A stretch of 64,000 nucleotides of DNA from a virus. The notes beneath the pieces are model-generated. The model was not told the origin of the DNA. It saw only the letters and a list, made by a program, of their open reading frames with translations, and made no database searches. The position numbers were made by a program, and so were the translations under genes. The stretch is taken from positions 29,826-93,825 of the IMG/VR virus record IMGVR_UViG_3300010885_007382; one strand, given 5' to 3'. Every line of letters starts with the position of its first letter. Positions within the stretch are counted from its first letter, which is position 1. This document shows, piece after piece, positions 1 through 7,099 of the stretch.

Positions 1-708
1 CGTTTTGATTTTTATCTCTGGTTGAACTTCATAGTATTTTGTTCTGAAACCTATTCTCATTCTAAACATTCCTTTTCCTTTAATGAAAGGAATGTCAGAA
101 TGTTTACTTTTGATACTGAGATCATCTAGACTACCAACCAAAAAGAAATCATTACCAGCTTGCATATAAGCCACTGGCTCAGCTTTACCTTCGTTGTAAT
201 GCTTTGTTACTAGTTTACCTAGATCAACATTATCAACATCAACAAAGTATTGAGATGATCGGGTTTTTAGAAAGGCAGCCATTTGCTTATGTGTCACAGC
301 TTTGGGATCTTTAAGGCCGCCTTCAGTTGTTGGCACTTTTATTTGATTTTTGTTTTTAGCACCGACAAACTTGGCAAGATCATTGAGAAATTTATCTGCT
401 TGTGTTTTGCCTCTACCACTATTCAATAGTTGTGCCATAAATGCTTTAAGAGGAGTGATACCACCTTTTTCAGAAGCAGACCAGCGGTTTCCATCCCAAG
501 CTACTCTGATATTTCCCAAGTTGTCCGAGTGGTTCATTTTAACTTCCACCCAGGCTGTCTTTTGCGCTTTGCCTTTTTTTGTTAAAGTAACTTTGATATC
601 AGAATACTTAACATCAGCCTTAGGTCTTTCAGCCTTAAGACCAGATATCTTCATTTGATTGATTTTATCTCTAACCGCAAGCTCGTGGTCGTCTGATGCT
701 TTAGACAA
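1..708 (-). CDS. Hypothetical protein, 3' end outside window (possible PD-(D/E)XK nuclease)
   Basis: An open frame of 236 codons runs off the left edge without a stop. It has no suitable ATG; a TTG at 706-708 follows a perfect AGGAGG ribosome site after a 5-nt gap, so I take that as the start. I do not recognise the family with certainty. Around residues 35-56 there is an Asp followed by a strand carrying E-x-K (VEVK), which resembles a PD-(D/E)XK nuclease core, but this is inference from a short motif. The rest is rich in Lys, Asn and Asp. A CATAAATA box at 738-745 could be a late promoter for it. Confidence 0.6.
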   Translation of the reverse strand, partial: MSKASDDHELAVRDKINQMKISGLKAERPKADVKYSDIKVTLTKKGKAQKTAWVEVKMNHSDNLGNIRVAWDGNRWSASEKGGITPLKAFMAQLLNSGRGKTQADKFLNDLAKFVGAKNKNQIKVPTTEGGLKDPKAVTHKQMAAFLKTRSSQYFVDVDNVDLGKLVTKHYNEGKAEPVAYMQAGNDFFLVGSLDDLSIKSKHSDIPFIKGKGMFRMRIGFRTKYYEVQPEIKIKT

Positions 709-737
709 AGTATCCTCCTAAGGACTATTCCTAAGAG

Positions 738-745
738 TATTTATG
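738..745 (-). promoter_or_regulatory. Possible late promoter (CATAAATA)
   Basis: The minus strand reads CATAAATA about 30 nt upstream of the TTG-started gene at 708. T4 late promoters recognised by gp55 have TATAAATA as the -10 element and no -35 box. One mismatch; a gp55 gene is present in this window. Confidence 0.35.
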
Positions 746-750
746 AACCT

Positions 751-1044
751 TTAGTCATGAACCTCGAAAACGTATAGTTCAGGAACGACACCGACCCTGC
801 CGATATACTCAAACGTTTTCTTTTCATAATCTTCCATCGGCATATCTTCTTCAAAGGTAGCAAACCATCGCTCTTTCTTTCTATGAAGAGGATTGCAGAT
901 AACGTGTAGATATGTGGTATAAGCAGAATACGACACATCAATGATCTTGCCACCTTTGGGTATATCTACTCTTGAAAAAGAAGCATATCCAGTTTTGTCT
1001 GCTAAATTTTCAAGTTCAAATTTAATGATCTTCTTCTCACTCAT
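751..1044 (-). CDS. Small conserved hypothetical protein
   Basis: 97 aa, all beta-like pattern with a central PKGGKI turn and a C-terminal YVFEV strand. This layout resembles the small DUF7352-type phage proteins (a K/F-rich first strand, 'P-x-G-A-x-I' loop, closing HVFE strand), but the match is from memory and weak. The start ATG overlaps the stop of the upstream deaminase, so the two are translationally coupled. Function unknown. Confidence 0.6.
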   Translation of the reverse strand: MSEKKIIKFELENLADKTGYASFSRVDIPKGGKIIDVSYSAYTTYLHVICNPLHRKKERWFATFEEDMPMEDYEKKTFEYIGRVGVVPELYVFEVHD

Positions 1045-1457
1045 TATAACACCTCATATTTTCCAGTTTCATCAGTTGTATAAACGGTACGCTTGATACC
1101 AAACTCTGCGATTGCTCTTTCGCAACCACAACACGGTTTAGCCAGACCCCAAACAAAATGCTTGTCGCCTGCTTTAGGTTTCTTTACTCTGGTAATGTAT
1201 AACTCTGTGTCTTTCAGTTCTTCCACAGATAGTTCACGCAAGGCATTCTTGATAGCATGAACTTCCGCATGTAAAAAGATAGCCTCGGGATTCTTGGAAA
1301 ACTTTGCTTGGAATGGATGGGATTTCTTACGATTGTATCCGACAGAAACAATCTTGTTACGATACACGACCGCTGCGGCAAAACGGATATTGCTATCATC
1401 GTTTGCCTCAGCAATCTTAGCGAGAGTATTGAGTATTCCTACATTCACTTTTTTCAT
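1044..1457 (-). CDS. Cytidine/deoxycytidylate deaminase-like zinc enzyme
   Basis: 137 aa. The zinc signature of the cytidine deaminase superfamily is present: HAE at residues 63-65 and PCCGC at 108-112, giving the usual His plus two Cys ligands with Glu65 as proton shuttle. Enzymes of this group convert dCMP to dUMP or cytidine to uridine. In T4, dCMP deaminase (Cd) feeds thymidylate synthesis, and a dUTPase at 40700-41317 in this window fits that pathway. At 137 aa it is shorter than T4 Cd (193 aa) and lacks its extra zinc-binding insert, so the exact substrate is not settled; it could act on a modified base instead. A sigma70-type promoter lies immediately upstream. Confidence 0.8.
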   Translation of the reverse strand: MKKVNVGILNTLAKIAEANDDSNIRFAAAVVYRNKIVSVGYNRKKSHPFQAKFSKNPEAIFLHAEVHAIKNALRELSVEELKDTELYITRVKKPKAGDKHFVWGLAKPCCGCERAIAEFGIKRTVYTTDETGKYEVL

Positions 1458-1462
1458 AATGT

Positions 1463-1491
1463 ATTATATCACAAGATCAGTATTAGGTCAA
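1463..1491 (-). promoter_or_regulatory. Sigma70-type promoter for the deaminase
   Basis: Minus strand TTGACC (1486-1491), 17-bp spacer, TATAAT (1463-1468). Transcription would start near 1456, almost at the deaminase ATG, giving a very short leader. The -35 box lies inside the 3' end of the upstream gene. Confidence 0.7.
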
Positions 1492-2115
1492 TACAGGATA
1501 CTTATTGACAATCTTTCCTTTGACAACGGAAACAGTTCCTGGTACAACACCACCAACGTCTTTTCCGTCATAACGCCACTGTATCTGGATGATACCAACT
1601 TCACGGGCGTGCCATGCTCTCCAGCCAGTTGCTTTCTTAGAACCAAATGATTGATCGTATTCTAATTCAATAACGTCAGTGTATCCGTTGAAATAGTTAT
1701 ACTGATTAACATACTTTACTCTTTGATTGCCAGGAGTTGGTGCTTCAAACTTTGTAGAAGCAATTGGATCAATCTGAATTGGCGCATTGAACTCATCACC
1801 GATATTCTGAACACCACCCCAAAGAATTTCTTTACCTTTTGTAAAAGCAGTTGTTCTATACTGTGTCCAGAATTGGTATGATCTTCTTGGATAGATGTCG
1901 GCTGTTTCTGTTACGCCTTTGTCACCAAGATAGTCCATAACCCATGTTGCTTGCCACTTGTTATCGTGATAATCTTCTTGATAGAAATTTCTGTTATCTC
2001 CCGAGTTCCATACCATGAATGAGTATGGTTTACCATCTACGCCGTTATTAAAGTTATGTATTGAAATATAACCTGCTAGTGGCTGTGGCCAGTAATTACG
2101 GAAGATAAAAGCCAT
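1483..2115 (-). CDS. Hypothetical protein rich in aromatic residues
   Basis: 210 aa from the ATG at 2115, which follows TAGGAGA and overlaps the upstream Dps stop (TAATG). The protein is unusually rich in Trp, Tyr, Phe and Asn, with several WRAW/WRYD-like stretches, no signal peptide and no membrane segment. Such a composition suits a beta-rich binding or virion protein, for example a carbohydrate-contacting one, but no family is recognised. Confidence 0.7.
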   Translation of the reverse strand: MAFIFRNYWPQPLAGYISIHNFNNGVDGKPYSFMVWNSGDNRNFYQEDYHDNKWQATWVMDYLGDKGVTETADIYPRRSYQFWTQYRTTAFTKGKEILWGGVQNIGDEFNAPIQIDPIASTKFEAPTPGNQRVKYVNQYNYFNGYTDVIELEYDQSFGSKKATGWRAWHAREVGIIQIQWRYDGKDVGGVVPGTVSVVKGKIVNKYPVLT

Positions 2116-2555
2116 TACTTTTCTCCTAGAGTTGCCCTCAACATCCAACGCTGTTTACGATGTGCGGTGATCAGATCCTGAACATAGTTCTGCCAACCAA
2201 ATGCTTTCTCTTTGCCTGAAAGTTCATAGCATTCGTTTAGACAAGTAAGAACTTGTTCATTAGCATCATATAGGTTCTGTATCATCTTTTCTGGTTTAAC
2301 AATCTGTGCGTCTTCTTTAATCTCGGATAGCTCAATTATACGAGCGAGAGAAGCTGGAGCAAAATTATCCATTGCTCTAATGTGCTCGGCTACGACATCA
2401 ATCTCGCCGTGAACACTCTCATAGAACTCACCAAAGAAAGCATGATACTGTGGAAAGTTGTCACCAATGTAGTTCCAGTGATATGCGTGGGCTTTCATAT
2501 AGAGCACAAACATATTGCCTAATAGAACTTTAGCTTTCTCTACTACCTCGTCCAT
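2115..2555 (-). CDS. Dps-like ferritin (DNA-protection / iron-storage protein)
   Basis: 146 aa, the usual size of Dps or a little short. The four ferroxidase ligands are all found with exact family spacing: His26, His38, Asp53 and Glu57 (intervals 12, 15 and 4). Dps forms dodecamers that oxidise Fe2+ with peroxide and store it, protecting DNA from oxidative damage. It starts at an ATG behind AAGGAAG, overlapping the end of the upstream zinc-ribbon gene. Known in some marine phages. A Bfd-like ferredoxin at 18204 and five Fe-dependent oxygenases elsewhere in the window make an iron-handling role plausible. Confidence 0.88.
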   Translation of the reverse strand: MDEVVEKAKVLLGNMFVLYMKAHAYHWNYIGDNFPQYHAFFGEFYESVHGEIDVVAEHIRAMDNFAPASLARIIELSEIKEDAQIVKPEKMIQNLYDANEQVLTCLNECYELSGKEKAFGWQNYVQDLITAHRKQRWMLRATLGEK

Positions 2556-2751
2556 TCTTTTCTTCCTTATATGATTGCCATTTGTTTAGCGGACAATCGG
2601 CAAATGGCCATAATGTCTTAACACTCATAAAACAAAAGCATTCGAGACATTGAGTGGTTGTGTGATTATAGCTATCACATTTCTCACATATCTCTAGACG
2701 CTCTTTTGCCTTTTCTCTACGTTTAGCAAATACAGTTTCAATTTTTAGCAT
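2530..2751 (-). CDS. Small zinc-ribbon protein
   Basis: 73 aa. It carries two CxxC pairs (CEKC and CLEC, then CF and a last Cys before PLNKW) in the pattern typical of small zinc-ribbon proteins common in T4-like phages. The N-terminus is basic. Probably a nucleic-acid or protein adaptor; no defined function. It overlaps the Dps start by 26 nt and lies just behind a terminator, so it needs its own promoter; a CTAAATAC box just before the ATG is too close to be convincing. Confidence 0.75.
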   Translation of the reverse strand: MLKIETVFAKRREKAKERLEICEKCDSYNHTTTQCLECFCFMSVKTLWPFADCPLNKWQSYKEEKNGRGSRES

Positions 2752-2761
2752 ACGAGTATTT

Positions 2762-2795
2762 AGTAAAGAAAAAGGGCGACATTTCTGCCGCCCTT
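2762..2795 (-). terminator. Rho-independent terminator
   Basis: On the minus strand a 7-bp stem (AAGGGCG / CGCCCTT) with a 10-nt loop is followed by TTTTTCTTT. It sits directly behind the stop codon of the exported M15-like gene. Confidence 0.9.
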
Positions 2796-2798
2796 CTG

Positions 2799-3296
2799 TT
2801 AATGCTGAATATGTATGTGATTATAGTGACCCGGCACTCGCCAGAGGACGGTGTACCCTGCTGCTCTTGCGTCGGCAGCCAGCTGGTCAAACTTATTAGC
2901 ATATCCAGAACGTGCTTCTACCACGCCTCGCCCGACATTCACATCAATGGCTCGGCCAGCGTAGTGGGCCCATCCGTGATGAACATGATGGACTCCACCA
3001 AATGACGGATGTTCCGAAACACGAAACCCCTGACGCTGCAATTGGTGGCCGTAGGCTACCAGGGAAGTAGAAGCGGAACCAAAACCCCAATTCTCTTCCT
3101 GTGTATCCTGATAGTTTCTAGCCTGTCTCTTATTCTTAAAACGTGGCTGAGGTGAGACTGCCCAATCATCACCACCCAATAGAGAGGAGATAGGATCGGA
3201 TTCCTCAGCAACGTGATTGCCTGAATAACGGCTTCTTGCTTCTACGGAACCGCATAGAGCAAGTACCGCAATGAAAGCAAATAAGACCTTCTTCAT
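2799..3296 (-). CDS. Exported M15-like peptidase (candidate endolysin)
   Basis: 165 aa with an N-terminal signal peptide (residues 1-20, cut after VEA). The C-terminal half has the metal site of the VanX/VanY-type M15 peptidases: His111-x6-Asp118 and the closing His160-Ile-His162. M15 enzymes cut peptide cross-links in peptidoglycan, so this may be the phage endolysin or a periplasmic wall-trimming enzyme. The signal peptide implies Sec export rather than holin-dependent release. It is a single-gene unit closed by a strong terminator. The 198 bp upstream hold no gene; they contain two TAAATA motifs that could be late -10 boxes. Confidence 0.75.
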   Translation of the reverse strand: MKKVLFAFIAVLALCGSVEARSRYSGNHVAEESDPISSLLGGDDWAVSPQPRFKNKRQARNYQDTQEENWGFGSASTSLVAYGHQLQRQGFRVSEHPSFGGVHHVHHGWAHYAGRAIDVNVGRGVVEARSGYANKFDQLAADARAAGYTVLWRVPGHYNHIHIQH

Positions 3297-3494
3297 AGTA
3301 GTACCTTTCTGTTATGCCTCCACGGACAATACTCCACAGTAAACGAAAGATTAATGAAATGTGGGATTGTTTTAGGCATTGCCTGCCGAGAAGGGGATGG
3401 GTGCCAACGCTGGTACATTCGCAGTCGTTGGCTATTTACAGACCGCAAAGTCGCAAGCCTGTAATCTATTTAGTGGTTTCTGATATTCAAGAAA

Positions 3495-4118
3495 TCACTT
3501 TAAGTCCAATAATGTGTATTCTTCTTCCATACCGATTTGACCTCTTATAAACGTATTGAACGCTATACTGATCCTTTCATATGAATTATTCACAAGATTC
3601 ACTTGATGCGGCACATTAGAAGGAAAGATCAAAAGTCTTCCCGTCCAGACTGGCATTGACCATCTATTGCTATTGAACACATTGAAATCCTCAGTTGGTA
3701 GACTGAAAAACTTTGGACATGCTGCTGCCTCGCCTATAAATGTGACACTGTCATTATCTTGATTGGCTTGAACATAGAGAACGCCTGACAAGTAACTGTT
3801 AGGGTGTGTATGAACATGATGACCCTGACCATTACTAATCAGATTAACAAAAGATTGAGTTAGGTATACTTCAAACTTATCTTTTGGTTTCTGTATATTG
3901 CCAACATACCATTCAAGACTTTCATCTACAAATTTTCTAATGTCAGAAAGCTCTGGATCGTCTAGAACATTTCTACCTACAGTTGTTCTATTACCCATAA
4001 GTCCTGGTCGTGCGTTTTCAGAATGTGATAATATCGAGTCCAGTTCTTCTTCGGTAAAATCTCTATTCATCTCAAACGAAACAACAGGAGTTGAAAACAA
4101 TCCAAATGTTTCGGGCAT
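3495..4118 (-). CDS. 2OG-Fe(II) oxygenase (TIGR02466/PF13759 type)
   Basis: 207 aa. The jelly-roll iron site is visible: HVHTHP at 101-106 for the first ligands, His171 as distal His, and Arg182 (ERISIAFN) for 2-oxoglutarate. 'SGVLYVQ' after the first His is typical of this family. These enzymes hydroxylate proteins, nucleic acids or small molecules using Fe2+, O2 and 2OG; the substrate here cannot be told. One of five such genes in the window. It abuts the SpeD-like gene (1-nt gap), so they are co-transcribed. Confidence 0.85.
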   Translation of the reverse strand: MPETFGLFSTPVVSFEMNRDFTEEELDSILSHSENARPGLMGNRTTVGRNVLDDPELSDIRKFVDESLEWYVGNIQKPKDKFEVYLTQSFVNLISNGQGHHVHTHPNSYLSGVLYVQANQDNDSVTFIGEAAACPKFFSLPTEDFNVFNSNRWSMPVWTGRLLIFPSNVPHQVNLVNNSYERISIAFNTFIRGQIGMEEEYTLLDLK

Positions 4119-4119
4119 A

Positions 4120-4467
4120 CTATTCTCTTTCTATGTAATGCTCTACTATACGATCAGGAGAGAAAAACTCTTCTACCGCTCTGTGTACCTGTTGTGTATC
4201 ATATGGCTTACATGAGAAAACATCAAGATAAAAGTTGCCTGTATCGTCACAGAAATGACCACAGATGTTTGATGTTTCAATAAGCTGGACAAGTGTATAA
4301 CCTTGCTTATTGCCTTCACCAAAGTGAATGACCTGGGGCTCACCATATGCTTTCATGTCAATACGCTTCACTAACTCTTTAGCAAACGAAGCGATATTGT
4401 TTTTGTTTGTAATGAACTCTTTAACTCCACCATAACAATCAAGACTTAGGTGATAACCCCATGCCAT
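4120..4467 (-). CDS. speD: S-adenosylmethionine decarboxylase-like (SpeD)
   Basis: 115 aa, close to the size of bacterial class 1B AdoMet decarboxylases. The three key residues occur at the spacing of Thermotoga SpeD (Ser63, His68, Cys83): here Ser66, His71 and Cys86. Ser would form the pyruvoyl cofactor after self-cleavage, His aids processing, Cys is the catalytic acid. The residue before the cleavage Ser is Thr65 instead of the usual Glu. SpeD supplies decarboxylated SAM for spermidine synthesis; homologues occur in cyanophages. Some SpeD-like proteins are known to have switched to arginine or ornithine decarboxylation, so the substrate is open. No SpeE is seen in this window. Confidence 0.85.
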   Translation of the reverse strand: MAWGYHLSLDCYGGVKEFITNKNNIASFAKELVKRIDMKAYGEPQVIHFGEGNKQGYTLVQLIETSNICGHFCDDTGNFYLDVFSCKPYDTQQVHRAVEEFFSPDRIVEHYIERE

Positions 4468-4468
4468 A

Positions 4469-4816
4469 TCAGATATCCTTCTGCTTAGTTTGTTTCTTAT
4501 AAATTTCGTAAATCTGTTCTATTGCATTTGGATTGTAAGTCACATTTTTCATTGCGGCTAAAAGGCAGCTTGTGTCCTGCTTCTCAACAGCGGCAGTAAT
4601 CATAATAGACTGACCACCAATCCATACAGTTTCAACAACACCATTATCGTTTGTCATATTCAAAAGGATACCATATCCCTTTTCTTTCATTGTCTTATCT
4701 AATTCAGCATTACTAACACAAACTAACTTTTCTTCCGCCGCTTTGCCGTCCATCCGTTCTTTAGCATATGCCGATGTTAGAAACAAACCTGCTAACAAGA
4801 TGATTACATATTTCAT
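4469..4816 (-). CDS. Exported small protein, unknown function
   Basis: 115 aa from the ATG at 4816. The first 19 residues form a signal peptide (basic start, hydrophobic core, cut near SAYA). The mature part has two Cys (an early VCVS and a later TSCLL), so a periplasmic disulphide is possible. The ATG overlaps the stop of the upstream membrane protein (ATGA), which supports this start over an in-frame GTG 12 nt earlier. Family not recognised. Confidence 0.7.
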   Translation of the reverse strand: MKYVIILLAGLFLTSAYAKERMDGKAAEEKLVCVSNAELDKTMKEKGYGILLNMTNDNGVVETVWIGGQSIMITAAVEKQDTSCLLAAMKNVTYNPNAIEQIYEIYKKQTKQKDI

Positions 4817-4977
4817 TTCTTTTTCCACTTCAAAGTAACTTGTTTAAAGATATCATATACAACCGTTGTTATAAACACGGTAGCGACCAACATTAGCCAT
4901 GCCATTGAGGTCCAGATAATCATTGCTACAGTAGCGAACCAGTAGATGAACCAGTCATTCACAAAAACATATTCCAT
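4813..4977 (-). CDS. Small membrane protein
   Basis: 54 aa, start at 4977 behind GAGGTGA. Most of the length is a long hydrophobic stretch rich in Trp, Phe, Val and Thr, then a basic tail ending LKWKKK, so an N-out/C-in single or hairpin membrane protein is likely. It is coupled to the next gene by an ATGA overlap and preceded by a promoter at 4996-5023. Too short to assign a function. Confidence 0.7.
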   Translation of the reverse strand: MEYVFVNDWFIYWFATVAMIIWTSMAWLMLVATVFITTVVYDIFKQVTLKWKKK

Positions 4978-4995
4978 ATTCACCTCATTATGTTG

Positions 4996-5023
4996 ATTGT
5001 AGCATATTCTGTCAATATGTCAA
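4996..5023 (-). promoter_or_regulatory. Sigma70-type promoter
   Basis: TTGACA (5018-5023), 16-bp spacer, TACAAT (4996-5001) on the minus strand. It overlaps the 3' end of the 5012-5302 gene and would drive the small membrane protein, the exported protein and the genes beyond. Confidence 0.6.
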
Positions 5024-5038
5024 ATGTAGCATATTCTG
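4998..5038. repeat. Two 14-bp direct repeats around a promoter
   Basis: TGTAGCATATTCTG occurs at 4998-5011 and again at 5025-5038, a 27-bp period, flanking the -35 box of the promoter at 4996-5023. The spacing is between two and three helical turns. It could be a duplicated promoter piece or an operator. Confidence 0.55.
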
Positions 5039-5302
5039 ATATGACATAAGCGGAGGAGCATCCTCTGCCTTTGTCTTTACTTTCATAATATACTTTCTTG
5101 CCTGATCTGTCAATAGACGATCAAAGCCTTGTGGTATATGTATGCCTTTCACTAAGTCTATATCATTATGATATTGTGGACCGAAGGTGTTAAGAAACTT
5201 AGCAGAGGCTTCGGTCTCATCTTTAGCATCGAGGATCATAATCGCACGTTTATGACCCTCAGTTGGAACCATGTGATCCAGTGTGACAGTGTAATAGCAC
5301 AT
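5012..5302 (-). CDS. Hypothetical protein
   Basis: 96 aa. Starts at an ATG with a GGTGAT site just upstream. It has one clear alternation of charged helix (DAKDETEASAKF) and strand-like segments, no signal peptide and no membrane segment. No family is recognised. The 3' end overlaps a promoter and one copy of a 14-bp repeat. Confidence 0.65.
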   Translation of the reverse strand: MCYYTVTLDHMVPTEGHKRAIMILDAKDETEASAKFLNTFGPQYHNDIDLVKGIHIPQGFDRLLTDQARKYIMKVKTKAEDAPPLMSYQNMLHLTY

Positions 5303-5309
5303 TATTCAA

Positions 5310-5648
5310 TCACCAATCAAAGATGTCCTGTTCAATAACTCTTGCACCCGGACTGTTACGGATGATAATCTGTTTCTTCTGGACTACACGTGGAGCAGCA
5401 TAACCATCATAATAGTATCCGCCATAGTAAGGCTGATTACTAGCAGCAATAGCACCAGCGATAGCACCAACAGCTAGACCAGCACCAAGAGCGGCAGCAC
5501 CGTAACCATATCCACCGTAACCCCAACCACCATAACCAAAGCCAGGATAGTATCCACCGTAGCCGCCCCAAAACTGAGCATTAGCAGGTGTAGCAACCGC
5601 AAAGGAAATACCAATTGCGGCAATAAGAGCGATAACCTTGTTTCTCAT
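5310..5648 (-). CDS. Exported Gly/Tyr-rich protein
   Basis: 112 aa with a textbook signal peptide (residues 1-24, ANA-Q cut). The mature protein begins with a run of GGY/GYG repeats, then a Gly/Ala segment with the look of a glycine zipper (hydrophobic, able to cross a membrane), another Tyr/Gly stretch, and a more ordinary charged C-terminus. Proteins of this design often sit in the outer membrane or periplasm. It is the only gene here with both a strong sigma70 promoter and a perfect TATAAATA late box upstream, so it may be expressed throughout infection. Function unknown. Confidence 0.75.
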   Translation of the reverse strand: MRNKVIALIAAIGISFAVATPANAQFWGGYGGYYPGFGYGGWGYGGYGYGAAALGAGLAVGAIAGAIAASNQPYYGGYYYDGYAAPRVVQKKQIIIRNSPGARVIEQDIFDW

Positions 5649-5683
5649 CTAAGTCTTCCTTCAAGTGTGCTATCAGTATGCTT

Positions 5684-5712
5684 ATAATAGCATCCTAAGA
5701 GCGGAATGTCAA
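5684..5712 (-). promoter_or_regulatory. Strong sigma70-type promoter
   Basis: TTGACA (5707-5712), 17-bp spacer, TATTAT (5684-5689) on the minus strand, 36 nt upstream of the Gly/Tyr-rich exported gene. The -35 flank and the -10 region closely match those of the promoter at 8454-8482. Confidence 0.8.
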
Positions 5713-5719
5713 GTAGTGT

Positions 5720-5727
5720 TATTTATA
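5720..5727 (-). promoter_or_regulatory. Late promoter box (TATAAATA)
   Basis: A perfect T4 late -10 element on the minus strand, just behind the stop of the 2OG oxygenase gene and upstream of the Gly/Tyr-rich gene. gp55, which reads such boxes in T4, is encoded at 58478-59050. Confidence 0.6.
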
Positions 5728-6336
5728 CTAGAAAACCTCACCAAAAACAAAATTCAATGTGACACGAGGACCACCACTTCTCGGAATAGATGATGTGTGG
5801 CACTGAGTTAGTGGAATTAGAACAGATTTACCTTTCTCTGGTGGAACTCTTAGCTGATTTGTAAATCTTCCGTCAAAGTTTTCCGGGCCGTATCTTTTAT
5901 GAACATAATCATAATGCTCATTAAAGAAAAATGTGTCACCATCAGCATCATTCACAAAGTATAGAAAAGTTTCGCCACGAAAGTTATCGTCGGAGTTATC
6001 TACATGTGGTGGATGATGAAAGTCTTCTGGATAAGAACCGTCTTTTGTATATAGGTTAGCTTTGACACGCCAGATACGATTTTGGTATCTCTTACCTTTG
6101 TATCGTTCAAGCGCCTCAACGATTGGTTGAATGACCAAAGGATAATAATGTTCCGACATTATCTTGCCATTCACATAGAAGATGTGACCAAAGAAAGATG
6201 TGTTTAGTGTTCGGTAATCTTTGAATTGGTCATAGGTTGCTTCGGCTGTATAGTACCAAGGAAAGTTGCCATTAAGCAACTCTCTCTCGATTTCGTTTTG
6301 TTTCTCTCTTGATAGAAGGTCTTTAATGATTTCCAT
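5728..6336 (-). CDS. 2OG-Fe(II) oxygenase (paralogue of 19303-19890)
   Basis: 202 aa from the ATG at 6336, which overlaps the end of the sulfotransferase gene by 14 nt. Iron and 2OG site: His111-x-Asp113 (HPPHVD), His180 (QCHTSS) and Arg191 (GPRVTLNF). It shares long blocks with the protein at 19303-19890: ALER, RxKANxY, HxPHVD, FLYxVxDxDG, PEKGK and TLNFVF, so the two are paralogues. Substrate unknown. It follows APS kinase and sulfotransferase in one operon; hydroxylation creating an acceptor for sulfate is an attractive but untested idea. Confidence 0.85.
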   Translation of the reverse strand: MEIIKDLLSREKQNEIERELLNGNFPWYYTAEATYDQFKDYRTLNTSFFGHIFYVNGKIMSEHYYPLVIQPIVEALERYKGKRYQNRIWRVKANLYTKDGSYPEDFHHPPHVDNSDDNFRGETFLYFVNDADGDTFFFNEHYDYVHKRYGPENFDGRFTNQLRVPPEKGKSVLIPLTQCHTSSIPRSGGPRVTLNFVFGEVF

Positions 6337-7099
6337 GATGTAACTCGCTTTTATATTTTTCATCAAGATTTTTGAAATGCTCAAACAGAGTTGGGCCAAG
6401 TTCTTCTTCTGCAGGCACAGATATTTTTTCAATCTTTGATCTTATATAGTGCATATTCTTTGGACCAAATGGCACGATGTTCTTTTCTTGAAAGTCGCCT
6501 TTGATATTCTCTAGATCGTATGTATGTTTAGGTAAGTCAAGAAACGTTTCTATTCTACTAAGTTGTTCAATTGTGTGATTGATAAAGTCATCATAGTTAA
6601 TCAACAAAACGTCGGAGTGCTTTACTAGATCGATTATGGACTTAGTAGATGGTTCAACAAAGTTCTTCCACATCTCCTTTACATATCTTTCAACATCTGA
6701 TTGATTGGCGTTGGGATTCTCTTTCTTGTATAGAGTTGCCCAACTAGTCATAGCACTAGGTAAGTCTCTTGTTGTGATGAACACCTTTATATCTTTTTCA
6801 AAGACCTTTTGAGCAAAAGACATATTAGATCCCCATGCTCTATTTCTATCAATGATGATTGGTTCGCTTCTATGTTTCCACATACTATCTACAACTGCTT
6901 TAGTTATATTCTTTAGTTGTTCTGGTATGGGATGTGCGATCATCGTTGGCGTCTTGTGCCACGTCTCATCAACTGCTTTTAGAACCTCAAACATTGCTGT
7001 GGTTGATGCCACATGAACATCTGGATTTTGATTTAGTATGCTGGATAATACTGTGCCGCCTGATCTAGGCAGTCCCACAAAGAAGTGAAATGTTTTCAT
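6323..7099 (-). CDS. PAPS-dependent sulfotransferase
   Basis: 258 aa. The N-terminal GLPRSGGTVLSS is the 5'-phosphosulfate loop of sulfotransferases, and the middle VFITTRDLPSAMTSW segment is the 3'-phosphate loop (Arg and Ser). Such enzymes move sulfate from PAPS to a hydroxyl or amine of a sugar, protein or lipid. The start is taken as the ATG at 7099 inside the end of the upstream APS kinase gene (35-nt overlap); an in-frame GTG lies 9 nt earlier. The neighbour makes the donor PAPS, so the two form a self-contained sulfation pair. The acceptor cannot be read from the sequence. Confidence 0.85.
   Translation of the reverse strand: MKTFHFFVGLPRSGGTVLSSILNQNPDVHVASTTAMFEVLKAVDETWHKTPTMIAHPIPEQLKNITKAVVDSMWKHRSEPIIIDRNRAWGSNMSFAQKVFEKDIKVFITTRDLPSAMTSWATLYKKENPNANQSDVERYVKEMWKNFVEPSTKSIIDLVKHSDVLLINYDDFINHTIEQLSRIETFLDLPKHTYDLENIKGDFQEKNIVPFGPKNMHYIRSKIEKISVPAEEELGPTLFEHFKNLDEKYKSELHHGNH

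Noticed and set aside
350-658. Rightward open frame at the left edge
   Set aside because: It is the shadow of the TTG-started leftward gene that has an AGGAGG site and runs off the window.
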